The notes below the pieces were generated by a model. The model saw only the letters and a list, made by a program, of their open reading frames with translations, did not search any database and was not told the origin of the DNA. From Enoplolaimus lenunculus (lineage: Eukaryota; Nematoda; Enoplea; Enoplida; Thoracostomopsidae), in assembly GCA_030248215.1 (NCBI GenBank), contig JASANG010003729.1, positions 62,001 through 126,000 of the forward strand: DNA of 64,000 nt. Direction: 5' to 3'. Position numbers and translations under genes: made by a program. Positions 13,401 through 23,734 of this stretch are shown here, piece by piece (positions within the stretch are counted from its first letter, which is position 1; the number at the start of each line of letters is the position of its first letter).

Positions 13401-16400
13401 GCAATAATTATTTATAATTTGTTTCATACAGACGTTGGCAGGACACTAATCAGTGTGCAGGTGTTAAAAACAATCAAACGATAATTTTCAAAGTAAAAAC
13501 AGCGGTCTCTGAAGCTCTGTGTCAAGAAGGAACACTGACGGCAAGTCTTGGTTTTACTGGTCTACGCGCACAAGCCGGACTGTACATATATCCGTTGTGC
13601 GGATGCGATTGTGAAAAACTTGCAAATCAGGTTGGAGTTTTTTTTAAATTGAATCAAGAATTGGTGCTGTTTCTTTTATCGATCAGTGTGAAAGTTGGGC
13701 TCGCAACACGCCCGCAGCTACCATCCTTAGACCCGTTTAACTTATGGCGCTGAACAGGGGTTTATCGCAACTTTACTTTTCCATATGTGGTCGTATAAAG
13801 CAAGCAGCTATTGATTTTTATTTAAGCTTCAACGCTTTAACCAGCGAGTTTTTGAAAAAAACACAACTTTCCGTCGTCCACGCTGCCTGGCCTACTTAAT
13901 AGGCATTCAGTAGTAATGATTGTGCCGTTTATATGTCATTTTCTGTTGTTTTATAGGAAGTCAATTCTCGTTACTGTTCGCTACGCGGCAACATGGTGTG
14001 CGGTCAATGTAAATGCAGTGGAAATTACGGCGGACCGCGTTGCGAATGCAGTCTTGAAGGTGGTATCACCCCCGAACAAGCGCTCAATAAATGCAGAAAG
14101 TAAGTGTAACAGTTGTTATCTTTTATAATTTGCAGGTCGCAGAAACAACCATTATACATTAACTTTGTAGGTACGTAGGCAGGTAATAAGTTATCACGAC
14201 CGGCCGCTTGTAATCCAAAAATTCATCGACTCGACAATTCAGCCCATCATTATTCTTACGTTTACGCGTAGGCTTTGAATCATGCGTAGGATTATGCTTA
14301 CATTTATTCATAGGCTTTAGGACACTGTTGAGCTACGAGTGGTCGGGCGAGGAATTGTCGTAGTTTCAGCAGGTCATTAATCATCTACGTTACTTAATAT
14401 ATAGACGTAGAGACGCTAGAAACATGATATTTATTGCGACTGTACTAAATTTAAGTTTAAAGCAAAATTTTTGAAAAACCTCTACTAATATATAGAACCC
14501 ACTGAAATCTAACTATGCTTTAGTTTTTACCTAGCAGTGATAAAATGTCGTTTAGATAACTAGCTTCGGGGCATAATTAAGTTAACGTTAAAGTTAACTA
14601 GTCAGCATCGCATCTGAATCAATGAAATCCCACTAGAAGAAAATACTGTTTGCCCGGAAGGACTTGCGGCAGTGTTTCAAGGCCGTAAAACATCGGGTAA
14701 CAAGCAATACATTCTGTATCTTAAAGGTTTATTTGGTTGAAAAATCTTTCCGATTATTACAAACTCATTTTACTGACTGAATGGTGAAAGGTTTTTTTAG
14801 AAGTCCAGATGCCGAAGTATGCTTTGGAAATGGCGATTGCTTATGCGGCCGTTGCCGCTGTCGTGATCAGGCGGTATGTAGTGGCGTGTATATATATTTT
14901 TCTTGCCGTTGTATATGACGAAATTCGAGAAAATAGGTTGCAAAATTTTGGAATGCTCAAATAAGTTCATTTCTTAATCGAGAGTTTGAAGTATGTTTTA
15001 ACGGACCAGAAACTGATGAAAAAAATGCAACGAAGAATTCCAACAATGGCGGGGATACATACGCAGGGGGCGACAATATAATGGTGAACGAAACCCTTAC
15101 GAACGAAGCGAGCAAGACGCCAACTGCAATTTTCGTAGTTTACAAGATAGAGAAGGGAATTGGTTATTTTTTCATAAGAATTGTTTTTTATGTTTTTATC
15201 GCATGAAAAATTTTTCTAACAGTAAAAATGGACGGCCAGCGCCCTGGTTGCAGCGCCCCTTGTTAAAACCCATGTTGAAGTTTACCGGCAGTTTATTTTA
15301 GTTCAAACTTAAACTTATTCCGCGTCGTAAATCTACTCATAATTGTTGTCATTTTAACACAATTTACAATATATTTTTTGTATTAGACCTTATGGACCAC
15401 AATTAAAACCATCAAATGTTATTTGCAAATCGTTGGACTGTAAAACGAGTTAAGTATTCTGTAAGCAGTACTTAGAGTAATGTTTATTTTTAGAACCGTG
15501 ACCAGTTTTGCGAAACTAAAGAACAATGCAAGCCTTGTGCACCTAATTGTGCCCGTAAGTGATCATAGTAAACAGATATTTGTTCGGCGTCAGATCAGTT
15601 AGGAATGGAAAAGTTGTGACATGGTTTACAGAAGTGAGAAATATGGGTTATACAGAAAACTGAACAATCCAAAACATTAATTTGTGTCCTTTTAACTACT
15701 AAAGTGTTTTATATATGTATATATACATGAACTTTAATAACTTTTTTATCTGCAACTTTGTATTTCAGTGCTGGACCTAGTGGCTCCGACGCAATTTTTA
15801 AGATTTTTCATTAAAACCTATTAAACTAACCTTAAAATTCAAATTATTGTAAAGTTAAATACGCGGAGGTACGGAATCTGGACCCTCCTGAATTTTGATA
15901 CAAAGTGGTGCATCCTATAGATCTCGAGCTGAATTCAGCGATACCATTTTTATTGCTGCAGGACCAACGGTTCAGAAGTTATGGACTCCAAATTATAGTG
16001 CAAACACGCACATATTGGAACAGGAAGTATCTATCAGTAACATGTTTGTAAAATATAAGCGTAACCAGGTTTATTCCTTACACAAATTCGATTATTTGAT
16101 TCATTTCCAAATTTAACGCAAAATTTTTATCGAAAACAAAATTTGGTATGTAGTGTATTAAATTTAGCAAAAAAATTTGCGAAACCGCGAAATTGGTCTG
16201 ACATTATAGCTGGCGATATGCTTGTCGTGTGATACGGCACATCAAAAAATTTTTGTTTTCTGATTGATACGCGGTGCAATGCGGCAACAAGGACGGCGCC
16301 GGACGATGACGGTCCTAGCTGGACGTCGTCAGAAGTATAGGTCCGTCGTAATTCCTGGATTTTTATGGTACTGGCACAGGAACTTTATCTGCCTGGTGAC

Positions 16401-17672
16401 TAATCTGACCCTATCCTGTATTTTCGGTAATTTATGCCAGAACCAAATCAAGCTCCAAGCATGGTTGCAGTAATAAGTTACACTTTATCCTCGGGTCTAA
16501 TTTTAAATACAGTGTAAAACAATTTAGAAATATAACATAAAAAATGATTTGGTTTACAATAATTTTAGGTTACGGAACCTGCGAGTGTGGTAAATGTCAG
16601 TGTCGTCCTGGATTCACTGGTGAAGACTGCTCGTGCAGCACAGAAACCAGTCGATGCAAATCAGCTGACGGAGTAAGCAATTTTTTAATTTTTAAATATT
16701 ACAAGATTCAGTATGAACTAATTGCATGTCTTTTTTTACCATGTAACAGAAAAACTAACTTTGCTGTACATAGCAGGGTTCCAACGGAATTTCAGTTCCA
16801 ACTGCAACTTTTGCAAGCATTGGGGCAGAAATCCCCACCCCGTTATGGGGCTGAATAATTAATACAGTCAGTTTAAGAATCTTATAGCTAACCTACTCAG
16901 AAGACTGTTCTACATTTCAGTGGTTGTCTGCAATAAGCTAAGTTCATTAACAAGAGTCACTGCTCAACTCGTATAGCTATGTTTTACTTGGACGTACATT
17001 TTGTTCCAAATTTTGTCTCTTATTTCTTAACCAATGAAACCCTCAGTTGTCGACACTTGGTTACTCCTTGCCCTTCGACACCCAGCCATGCCGACACTCT
17101 GCACTATGCTTGATAGTGGATAATGCGTAGTGCTGTGCTATTACATTTTTATATCTAAACAACATAGTTTATGGTGCGAGTCCAGTTTAAATTTTTTACG
17201 AACGCGATTCTGGACATGTGTGCAACATTTAGAAATGCAGGCGTAGTGTGGGCCAACGCAACTTTTTGTTGCTACGCACAATGGCTCCGTCTTAAATGTT
17301 TGAAGTAATCTCATTTATATATATTTTATTTATTTATTTATTTATTTATTTTAGAGAATATGCAGCGATCATGGAGATTGCAAATGCAATGCTTGCGAAT
17401 GTCAGCCGCAATACTCTGGTCCCACATGTGAAATCTCACCTCACGCTCCTGTTGCAACCACCGCACCGCCAGAACCGGAACCAGAACAGAACCATGAAGG
17501 AGACGACGATAACGCAGGTACATCCGACGAAACTGTGGAACCAGAATCAACTGGATCTACCGACGAAGTTGAGCCAGAACCAGAGGACGGAAGTGCACAA
17601 ACGACCCATTTTATGTCGCTTTTAGCTTTGACATTATCCACCTTTATCTCATTAGCTCGAGCTGTTTGCTGA
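7481..17672 (+). CDS. Integrin beta-like protein lacking the betaI domain, predicted GPI-anchored
   Basis: Eleven exons: 7481-7532, 8320-8399, 10460-10564, 11632-11716, 12498-12627, 13432-13630, 13957-14099, 14801-14873, 15494-15554, 16569-16672 and 17355-17672. All have GT-AG borders with matching phases and give 449 residues. Residues 1-17 form a signal peptide. Residues 22-64 are a PSI domain (C..C..C....C.FC, then HRCDAVDALKQSGCP). Residues 80-205 match the integrin hybrid domain: GEEITWDLEY corresponds to the strand before betaI, and PPVKITFSVDC to the strand after it. Residues 207-375 are four cysteine-rich I-EGF modules with CxCxxCxC knots. A Pro/Glu/Asp-rich stalk (376-422) is followed by a possible omega site, GSA (423-425), and a hydrophobic C-terminus. 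Absent are the roughly 240-residue betaI domain with its DxSxS metal site, the beta-tail, the transmembrane helix and the NPxY tail. The likely role is a cell-surface, non-signalling relative of integrin beta; ligand and partner are unknown. The family assignment is firm; the GPI anchor is inferred. Confidence 0.88.
7574..7770. mobile_element. MITE family J in intron 1, CTAGA target duplication
   Basis: A 197-bp element with ends GCCCGTATTCTCAAAT and, inverted, GCCCATATTCTCAAAT, flanked by the 5-bp direct repeat CTAGA (7569-7573 and 7771-7775). The inversion continues inwards (GTAGCACCTATCA against TAGCATCTATCA). It has no coding capacity. It lies in the first intron of the integrin-like gene, shortly after the signal-peptide exon. 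A clean duplication with little divergence between the ends suggests a fairly recent insertion. Confidence 0.7.
8503..8720. mobile_element. MITE family B copy in intron 2
   Basis: It begins GGCGGATTCAAAAATTTCTGACG and repeats the family B interior (TTATCACGAAAAAATTTTCTGAGG, then GTAAGG..GGGA). The right end is poorly preserved. It lies in the second intron of the integrin-like gene. Confidence 0.5.
9558..9725. repeat. Interspersed repeat family P, first copy
   Basis: Phrases such as CGACTTGACAATTCGTCG and CATCATTATGCTTTTG, followed by GTTTACG..TAGGCTTATGCATAGGC, recur in the same order at 14195-14365 (CGACTCGACAATTCAGCCC, CATCATTATTCTTACG). Both copies lie in introns of the integrin-like gene. 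The interior overlaps in character with the TTAGGC-type hexamer repeats. Ends and mechanism are not clear. Confidence 0.45.
10236..10380 (+). repeat. Family D minisatellite, GCCGGACAATGACGGACG unit
   Basis: Four tandem variants of an 18-bp unit (GCCGGACAATGACGGACG) lie at about 10291-10360, followed by GTCATCAAAAGTACACAGCGTCGCCC, which matches the edge of other family D copies. The block is in intron 2 of the integrin-like gene, just before exon 3. Its GC content is far above the surroundings, which argues for a mobile or expanding element rather than host coding sequence. Confidence 0.6.
10853..11010. mobile_element. MITE family A copy in intron 3
   Basis: Starts GGCCCGTAGCCAGCTGACC and ends CTTGGTTACGGGC, with a run of ten Gs near the left end and the phrase GGGTTTTCAATGGCTTACAAG, the reverse complement of the family A interior seen at 985-1150. 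It lies in intron 3 of the integrin-like gene, directly beside the family G element. Confidence 0.6.
11089..11526. mobile_element. MITE family G, 438 bp, perfect terminal inverted repeats
   Basis: The ends CTGTATTGACCCGAATAAGA and TCTTATTCGGGTCAATACAG are exact reverse complements over 20 bp and continue into G-runs and C-runs. The interior is AT-rich with repeated GAGTCC(G/A)TA motifs and GATAGTTGCAGTACCGGATA. It has no coding capacity. A second, shorter copy lies at 23352-23688, and fragments lie near 38805-38865, 45290-45410 and 51370-51480. No duplication is visible at the ends of this copy. The perfect ends suggest recent activity. Confidence 0.75.
14195..14365. repeat. Interspersed repeat family P, second copy
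   Basis: The second copy of the repeat at 9558-9725, between exons 7 and 8 of the integrin-like gene. It shares CGACTCGACAATTC and CATCATTATTCTTACG, followed by CGTAGGCTTTG..GCGTAGGATTATGCTTAC, and extends to GGTCGGGCGAGGAATTGTCG, which partly inverts the left end. A foldback element is possible. Confidence 0.4.
17325..17352 (+). repeat. (TTTA)n microsatellite next to a splice acceptor
   Basis: About six TTTA units run directly into the acceptor TTTTAG of the last coding exon of the integrin-like gene. The repeat supplies the T-rich tract before the 3' splice site, so length changes here could affect splicing of the exon that encodes I-EGF4, the stalk and the C-terminal signal. Confidence 0.7.
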
Positions 17673-17933
17673 ATTATTTAGCTGTAGACTGGTAAATTTA
17701 TCTTGCATTACTTGAGTGGCCTATATTTAATATGAAGTATTTCGCAATACTTCAAATTAATCAAATGTTAAATGCACATAATGACACATGTTCAGGTAGG
17801 GTGAACGGAAAAGTTTCGTTGATGAAGAGTTAACGAGTGATTGTTAACAATAGGCTATAACACATTTTGTGGCCTGACCGAATTTCGTAATGTGAACGGC
17901 GCATAAAAGTGTATAGAAAATGTTAAAAGAAAT

Positions 17934-17939
17934 AATAAA
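17934..17939 (+). terminator. PolyA signal of the integrin-like gene
   Basis: AATAAA lies 262 bp after the stop codon at 17670-17672. It is the first canonical signal downstream on this strand that I found, and it supports the chosen end of the gene. Confidence 0.6.
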
Positions 17940-18252
17940 TTCTGAAACATTTAAAATCTAGACTTGAACAAGTTTAATTCAATGCCTTTGCCTAATTCGG
18001 GTTCAGCATATATTAATACCAATGTACATTTTCATCATGAACCAATTTATTAAGAGCGATAGCCAGGCGTATTATTTCCTATAATAATTTGTTAAACTGC
18101 GCGTCTTACATTTTCGATTTGTTATTAACTTATAAAATGAAGCCTTAAATTCTAAACTTTCAACAAACACTCGGAACTCAAGAGTTTTATTGTCAGGAAT
18201 TCATAAATATTATTTTTAAACTGTTACACTTAAAAACAAAGCAATTTACATT

Positions 18253-18522
18253 GGCTGAGTCTCTGAAACCGTACTTAAGTATAACTTAGTACTTAAGTAC
18301 CTGATAAGTAATTACTTAACCGTTTTGTCGTTTTTAAAAGCGTCATGGAGCCTCCTTTATGTGAAGCAAAACTGTGACTTTCTTGCTACAACAATGTCTC
18401 GCATTTGGGGCTTATTTATTTTTGCTCGAAAATTTAAGTACTTACTTAAGTCACCGACTTAAGGAATTACTAAAGTATGACTTAAGGAAATTCTTAAGTA
18501 CGATTTTAGAAACCCAGCCTTT
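18253..18522. mobile_element. MITE family H, ACTTAAGT-rich foldback
   Basis: Ends GGCTGAGTCTCTGAAACC and, inverted, GGCTGGGTTTCTAAAATC. Inside, many palindromic ACTTAAGTA motifs form long imperfect stems (AAGTACTTACTTAAGTC near 18437). The centre holds ATGGAGCCTCCTTTAT..GCAAAACTGTGACTTTC. A second copy at 23064-23734 has the same order of parts and is split by a family G element. It has no coding capacity. Confidence 0.65.
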
Positions 18523-19429
18523 GTGTGTAATATTTTTTAAAAAATTGTATTCGTTGGATGGCTTAATTTTGAAACTGTATTAATGATGAAAGTTTAAATC
18601 TTTTTGATTGGTCGCTATGTGCCTAAGAGGTTGCTTATTGTTGTCAATTTTATATAACAATCGAAAAATACTATATGAAAATGCATAGTTACAACTGGCA
18701 CGCGAATAAAATAACTTCTCGCATAATATTTAATGCCATGAAACGTGCCAAGCGTTTAATTTTTAGTTTTAAGACACAATATTTGGTTTTATGCGATGCT
18801 AATCCATTACAAATGAAACGTACAACCAGTACGATCACTTGCAAACCCTTGGAGTATAAATATATATTCGTTTTCGCGGAAATGTCGAGCAATTAAAATT
18901 AACTTTCAAATTGTGAAAAAACGTTTTGAGCATTCAGCCCAACAGTATGTCTATTTTGACCACAACTATTTTAGCTTAAGAAAAGTTATACGCACCACCG
19001 AAACATGTTTAACCATTCAACGAGTGCGGTACAATTTTTGTGTTATAAAAGCTTTAAGAGCATGTCTGTTTTGTTATTCCAGATTGACGTTGTTTGTTTG
19101 CTGTAGTAGTTACTATACTATATTTTGCATTTTTTGGTAGAAGTGAGCAAACAATAGGGTTTGTGTTTTGCCTAAAGTAATTTCTATCGATTCGCTATTG
19201 TTTCTCGATTGACATACCAGTTTTGTTGTTTTCTTCGTGCTGACTTGTAGTAAATACATTTCTGAACGCTGTCAATAGTTTGAATGCTCTAAAAATCATG
19301 TTGATTTATGCCAACAATCATCAATGACTCTTAGACAAGAATATACCTACAACTTTAGTCTATTGTGTATAGAACAAGTGTACCCACGTGCGTCGCCATA
19401 TAGTCCTGTGACGCTCTGATTTGAGGGAT

Positions 19430-19605
19430 CGATACCAATTTTACTTTATTGGACATAACAGTAGGTTAAGCGTATTCCTAAGCCTAATCGTAAGCGTTGC
19501 AAAAATGTGTTCCTAAGCCTAAGCACAAAAATGTAATCTAGAATCTAAGCCTACTGTTTTATGGGCCCACCAGAAACCTTGACGACCCTTAAAGTAACAT
19601 GAGCT
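19430..19605. mobile_element. MITE family C with CCTAAG hexamer core
   Basis: It reads TAACAGTAGGTTAAGCGTATTCCTAAGCC...GCGTTGCAAAAATGTG...CTAAGCCTAAGC...ATGTAATCTAGAATC...TACTGTTTTATGGGCCCACC and closes with GACCCTTAAAGTAACATG. The same order of parts occurs at 24391-24574, and reversed at 37976-38162. The left terminus is poorly kept in this copy. It is a non-autonomous element that carries telomere-like hexamers. Confidence 0.6.
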
Positions 19606-20774
19606 ATAAATTCAGTTGGTGTACTCTTTTCCGAGAGTCATCATCGACTTGTTTCCAAAAGAATACTGCAAAACCTATTTACCTTAATAAATGCAAACGA
19701 TTGAATCTGATCATTAACGTTATCTATATTGACTTATGTCAGTCTAAACTTCTTCTCAGCATATTATTTTAGACACCGGTTTGCAGATATGGTCAATTGT
19801 TGAACACAAATGTACTCAGTAAACGCAGTCCCACAGAAAAACGTTCCGCTCCATAGAGATTTAAATGGGATCAAATGTTTAATATCAATATCAGCCCATA
19901 TATATAATGAGATCAAGGACAGAACAGTTTTCTGCGTTTACTTCCATTGAGTAAGCTTAACTTTTAACTTTTTGCTTAGACATTGGCATTTGTATAAGCT
20001 CATTTTACTCTTAGGCTTCGGAAAAATGTATGAAAGCTCTCGATTCATTAGGATACAAAAAATATCTTACGGCCGAATAAATATTATCATACTGTTTGTG
20101 TTTTGGCTTTATATGCTCAGTAAATATTTTTCAATGTGGTTTATTGTGTTGCGCAGTCTTTATGATTGCTAAGTTAATTATCGGGTGTACCTTTTCAGGT
20201 TCTTGTACACTTTTCTCCGCTATCTTTGGGGTTTGCTTATTTGTGAAAGACTATCAACTAAGCCTTTGCCTTGACATTTGCCTAAACGTAACCGTAATAA
20301 CCTTAAACGTGAGGAATACTAACGCATCATTTGGTGCCAACTTAACAGTCTGATTATAGCTTTATTTTCAAATAATAGATGAAACTTGTCTTTTGTGTAA
20401 TTCTTATGTTACAGTAATAAGTCGAAGCCGTTCGCACGATTGTCTAGCGAGGACCAGATTGCACACATATCAGTGATCTCTTAGCAAGTAATTTCAGCTA
20501 CTTCCGCTAAAGCCGTATTTGCACGTGCAAGTTTTTGCGGCGATAACTATAAAGCTGCAACTACTGGTACAAGCTTTGTGAAGAGATATTCGAGCAAAAG
20601 TTGCACGCGCAAAGTTACTGTTGCATGAATGTGTGAGTAAGGATTTAGTTATAAAAACGAAATTTGCATTATCCTTTAAAGACACTAAGTTATGATTGCA
20701 TTTTGGCATATATACAGGTGAATGAAGGCGAATTACTGAATTGCATAAATTAGAAACGATTCACAGCAACGAAA

Positions 20775-20998
20775 GTACACTGCAAAAATGGTGAGTCAAA
20801 TTGACTCTATCCGAAATAGGCTTTTCCGGACTACACAAAGTGAGTCAAATTCAACTTCGCCAGAGTCAAATTCGACTCACCCGAGTCGCTCATAGAATCG
20901 AATTTGACTCCGGCGTAGTCGAATTTGACTCAGTTTGTGTAGTCCCGTAGCGCATATTTCGGATGGAGTCAATTTGACTCACCATTTTTGAAGTGCAC
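20775..20998. mobile_element. Foldback MITE family I, GAGTCAAATTGACTC stem
   Basis: About 224 bp that are almost entirely self-complementary. The left end GTACACTGCAAAAATGGTGA pairs with the right end TCACCATTTTTGAAGTGCAC. Inside, GAGTCAAATT(C/T)GACTC palindromes alternate, with GGACTACACAAA pairing with TTTGTGTAGTCC. The transcript would form a long hairpin. A related but diverged foldback at 40261-40467 shares the CACTG start and the AGTCAGACGG type of stem. Confidence 0.8.
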
Positions 20999-21969
20999 GG
21001 CTGAAACACGTCGAGTTATTGGCAATATTCTAAAGTTTCAGTGTACCATAGGGCATGTTTTTAAACCAAATATTTGTCAAGCGGAACGATAAATTTATAC
21101 TTGTGTCTATTAAATTGAGCAATAAATGTAAAATGAAAATTTACTAAGCCAACGAACACAATCACGCAAATATGCGTTTAACTATGCTCTGTCGACATTT
21201 TGGGTTTTGTTTTATCGCTTTAAACTCAAGTAAGATCATGCTTAACAATTTTTTTAGTTATGAGGTCAAAAAGACGCTGAAACACCGTCTATAATAATTT
21301 ATGATTTAGGGTCTAGAAATAACAATTGTGCGGACGTGTGATTAACGCAGAAACTCGAATATATATATTCTAAAATGAAATTGAATTAATCTGCTTTCTG
21401 AATAAATATCCATTGCCCAATATCGCATGCTTTAATCATTGCACCAAAGGGAAAAATTACACCATCCAATTTATCAAGTGGTAATAAGTTGTTCACGGTG
21501 TTACCATCATTTTCTCCTATTTTTAGCGCAGTGTTTGGTCACATTCTTCAGTTAAACAAGGCGTTTGCCTTGCAGTTTTTGTTTTAGTTTTCACAGTGGA
21601 TTGCGCAAATTTCACATGTACCCAGCTTTTGAGACACGCTGCTTCGGTCAATGGGACTCTTGCTTTTTGCGATACTGTCTCAAAGTTCCGTATTTTGGGG
21701 ACCGCAATTTTTTGTAAAACCATTAATTTTAGTTTCTGTTATGGTAACGAGACTCGCTAACTAATTACTGTTTTTGGTTTCCGGATTATTTTTCCTCTCA
21801 AAGATCGCATTACATACGTTTTGTGGTAATTAAATAGGCCGTACGTAACTTATCACTACGTTATTGACGAAATGGCTAAAATGAAATCATTTCGCAATTT
21901 CATGTTTAATACTTTAATGCTGGTTTAAGAAATGTTTCTTATTATTGCATTTATACCTTTAAAATCAGC

Positions 21970-22125
21970 GCATTATAAGCATATTTCTAAGCCTAAGCAT
22001 GGGCCTAAGGCTAAGCCTAACCATAATAATGAGCATATTCCTAAGCCTAAGCCTAAACCTAAAGCCAAGCAGAAAATAGTCTAAAGCTTAAGCTTATTCT
22101 GTTTTAGTCCCACAGAATAACGTTA
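21970..22125 (+). repeat. CCTAAG hexamer-rich repeat
   Basis: Two blocks of CTAAGC-type hexamers (CCTAAGCATGGGCCTAAGG and CCTAAGCCTAAGCCTAAACC) are separated by CATAATAATGAGCATATTC and followed by TTAGTCCCACAGAATAACGTT. The tail matches CAGTCCCACAGAAAAACGTTCC near 19828 and GTCCAGCAGAAAAAATGTTCC near 29315, so this is a recurrent interspersed unit (family C2) rather than a telomere. Confidence 0.55.
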
Positions 22126-23063
22126 CACCTCTGATCTTTACATCTGACCATATTTTTGTATCTTCGAAATATTTGCCAGCTGAACCCTCAAAGGGCGTGT
22201 TCGATGACCGGTCTGAAGCTGGGAAGCTGGTGTAAGATAAAAGTTAACAATTAACCTCGTCTGTGGTCATTGCGTAAATAATTTCACATTTTTACGTTGC
22301 TGTTTAGTGTCAATTTTTATAAGTACTTACGATCACGTATCAGCATCCAGATTAGTCTTGAGTAGACAGTTTACGCCAGCGTACCATGGTATAAAATATA
22401 GAGCCATTCGCTTTAATTTATAGAATTTTGATTCATATATTTAGAGTGATATGATAATGATTATCAACTAAAATTTAGCGAATTTATCAATATTTAGCAA
22501 CCGTGTAAATTAAGCTCGCATCAGGTGGAATTCTACTGCCGGATAAACTTTTTTAAAATATTTATCTAAAAATCAACACATATATTTTGAAATTAAAAAT
22601 AGAATATAGCATAGCAAGTCAAATAGAAACCACAGCAGGTGATTTAGTGGTACCATAAATATCAGTAATTCATCGCGACAATCTTTATAGGCGCTGAAGT
22701 AGCGTTTTGTTTATTCTGTCGTTATCAATTAAGCTTGGGAAATAAAGCCTAAGTAAACGTTAAAGCTAAAATCTCTAAGCTTGAACTTTTAAGTCAAGCT
22801 ATCAATTAAATACTAATTTTGCTCCAAACGATTGAAATGAAGCAGCTTTTATAGTATCCAAGTCGACCAAAGATAAATTTCTATGGAAAACTAACCTAAA
22901 ATATCTTGGTTTTAATTTCAAGGCTGAGCTAATTCTAAAACAAAACGCGGGTTCTGAATAATAACATACACAAGCAAATAAGTATTGATAAACAGCGTTA
23001 GTAAAATCGATTTATTCCTAGGCTTTTTATAGCGAGAAGATAGAATTGGTGGTAGGTGACAAT

Positions 23064-23734
23064 GGCTGGGTATCCAAAACCCTATTTAAGTACAACTTAG
23101 TACTTATACTACGGGCTAAGTAATTACTTAATCATTTTGTCGTTTTTAAAAGCGTACTAAAGTTAAGCAAATACTTAAGTCGTTGACTAAATTTGATATA
23201 TTGCAAAGTAACCGTTGAGGCATACTAATCTTGGTTTGATTGAAATTGAAGACTCATGGAGCCTGCTTAATATAAAGCGGAATTATTACTTCCCTGTTAT
23301 GACTATAGCTCACATAGGCGTTTGTTTGTTCTTGTTCAAAAAGTTAAGTAGTGTAGTGACCCGAATAAGAGGGGGGAGGGTAATCGCAGAGTCCATAAGT
23401 ATCAATTATCCCTCATTGTAGTGCATAAATGACTCCAGGACCAAATAAAATTGAGTTCGAAACTTGAAAGCATACTTAAGTTTTGAACCTTGCATTATCG
23501 TTCCAGCTACTGACACAAGACAAACAAACGTTTAATTCAACGGATAGTTGCAGTACCGGATATATACCAGTAACGAAGGACGGCGAAGGGCGGGTTAAAA
23601 ATAAATAATCCGTAATCGAATAACAGGGGGGTGCGCTCTGGAGAGGCCAAATATATATCAGTCCCCCTACTTATTCGGGGCACTACAGTAATTACTTAAG
23701 TCGGCGACTTAAGTAAGATTTCATAAAACCAGCC
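23064..23734. mobile_element. MITE family H copy interrupted by a family G element
   Basis: The family H ends GGCTGGGTATCCAAAACCC and ATAAAACCAGCC bound a copy whose right half is pushed away by a family G element (23352-23688). Outside the insertion, the order TACAACTTAGTACTTA, AAGTAATTACTTAATC, TTTTGTCGTTTTTAAAAGCG and ACTTAAGTCGGCGACTTAAG matches the intact family H copy at 18253-18522. Confidence 0.65.
23352..23688. mobile_element. MITE family G nested in family H
   Basis: About 337 bp with ends TGTAGTGACCCGAATAAGAG and, inverted, TGTAGTGCCCCGAATAAGTA. The interior matches the 438-bp copy at 11089-11526 (TGACTCCAGG, AACGGATAGTTGCAGTACCG, GAGAGGCCAAATA) but lacks about 100 bp. TA flanks both sides (23349-23350 and 23689-23690), which could be a TA target duplication as in Tc1/mariner-like elements. 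The larger copy does not show this. Confidence 0.65.

Noticed and set aside
11717-13431. Hidden betaI-domain exons in introns 4 and 5 of the integrin-like gene
   Set aside because: The introns are too short for about 240 codons plus splice signals, contain no DxSxS-like motif, and the frame at 12420-12854 is a shadow that overlaps exon 5 in another frame.
14637-14684. Extra 48-nt exon between exons 7 and 8 of the integrin-like gene
   Set aside because: Splice sites and phase would allow it, but joining 14099 directly to 14801 gives CRKSPDAEVCFGNGDCLCGRC, which lines up with integrin I-EGF2 without a gap. The extra exon would insert 16 residues into the module.
21970-22125. Telomere or chromosome-end origin for the CCTAAG tracts
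   Set aside because: The tracts are short, impure, in both orientations and dispersed through the window, and in family C they lie between inverted ends.
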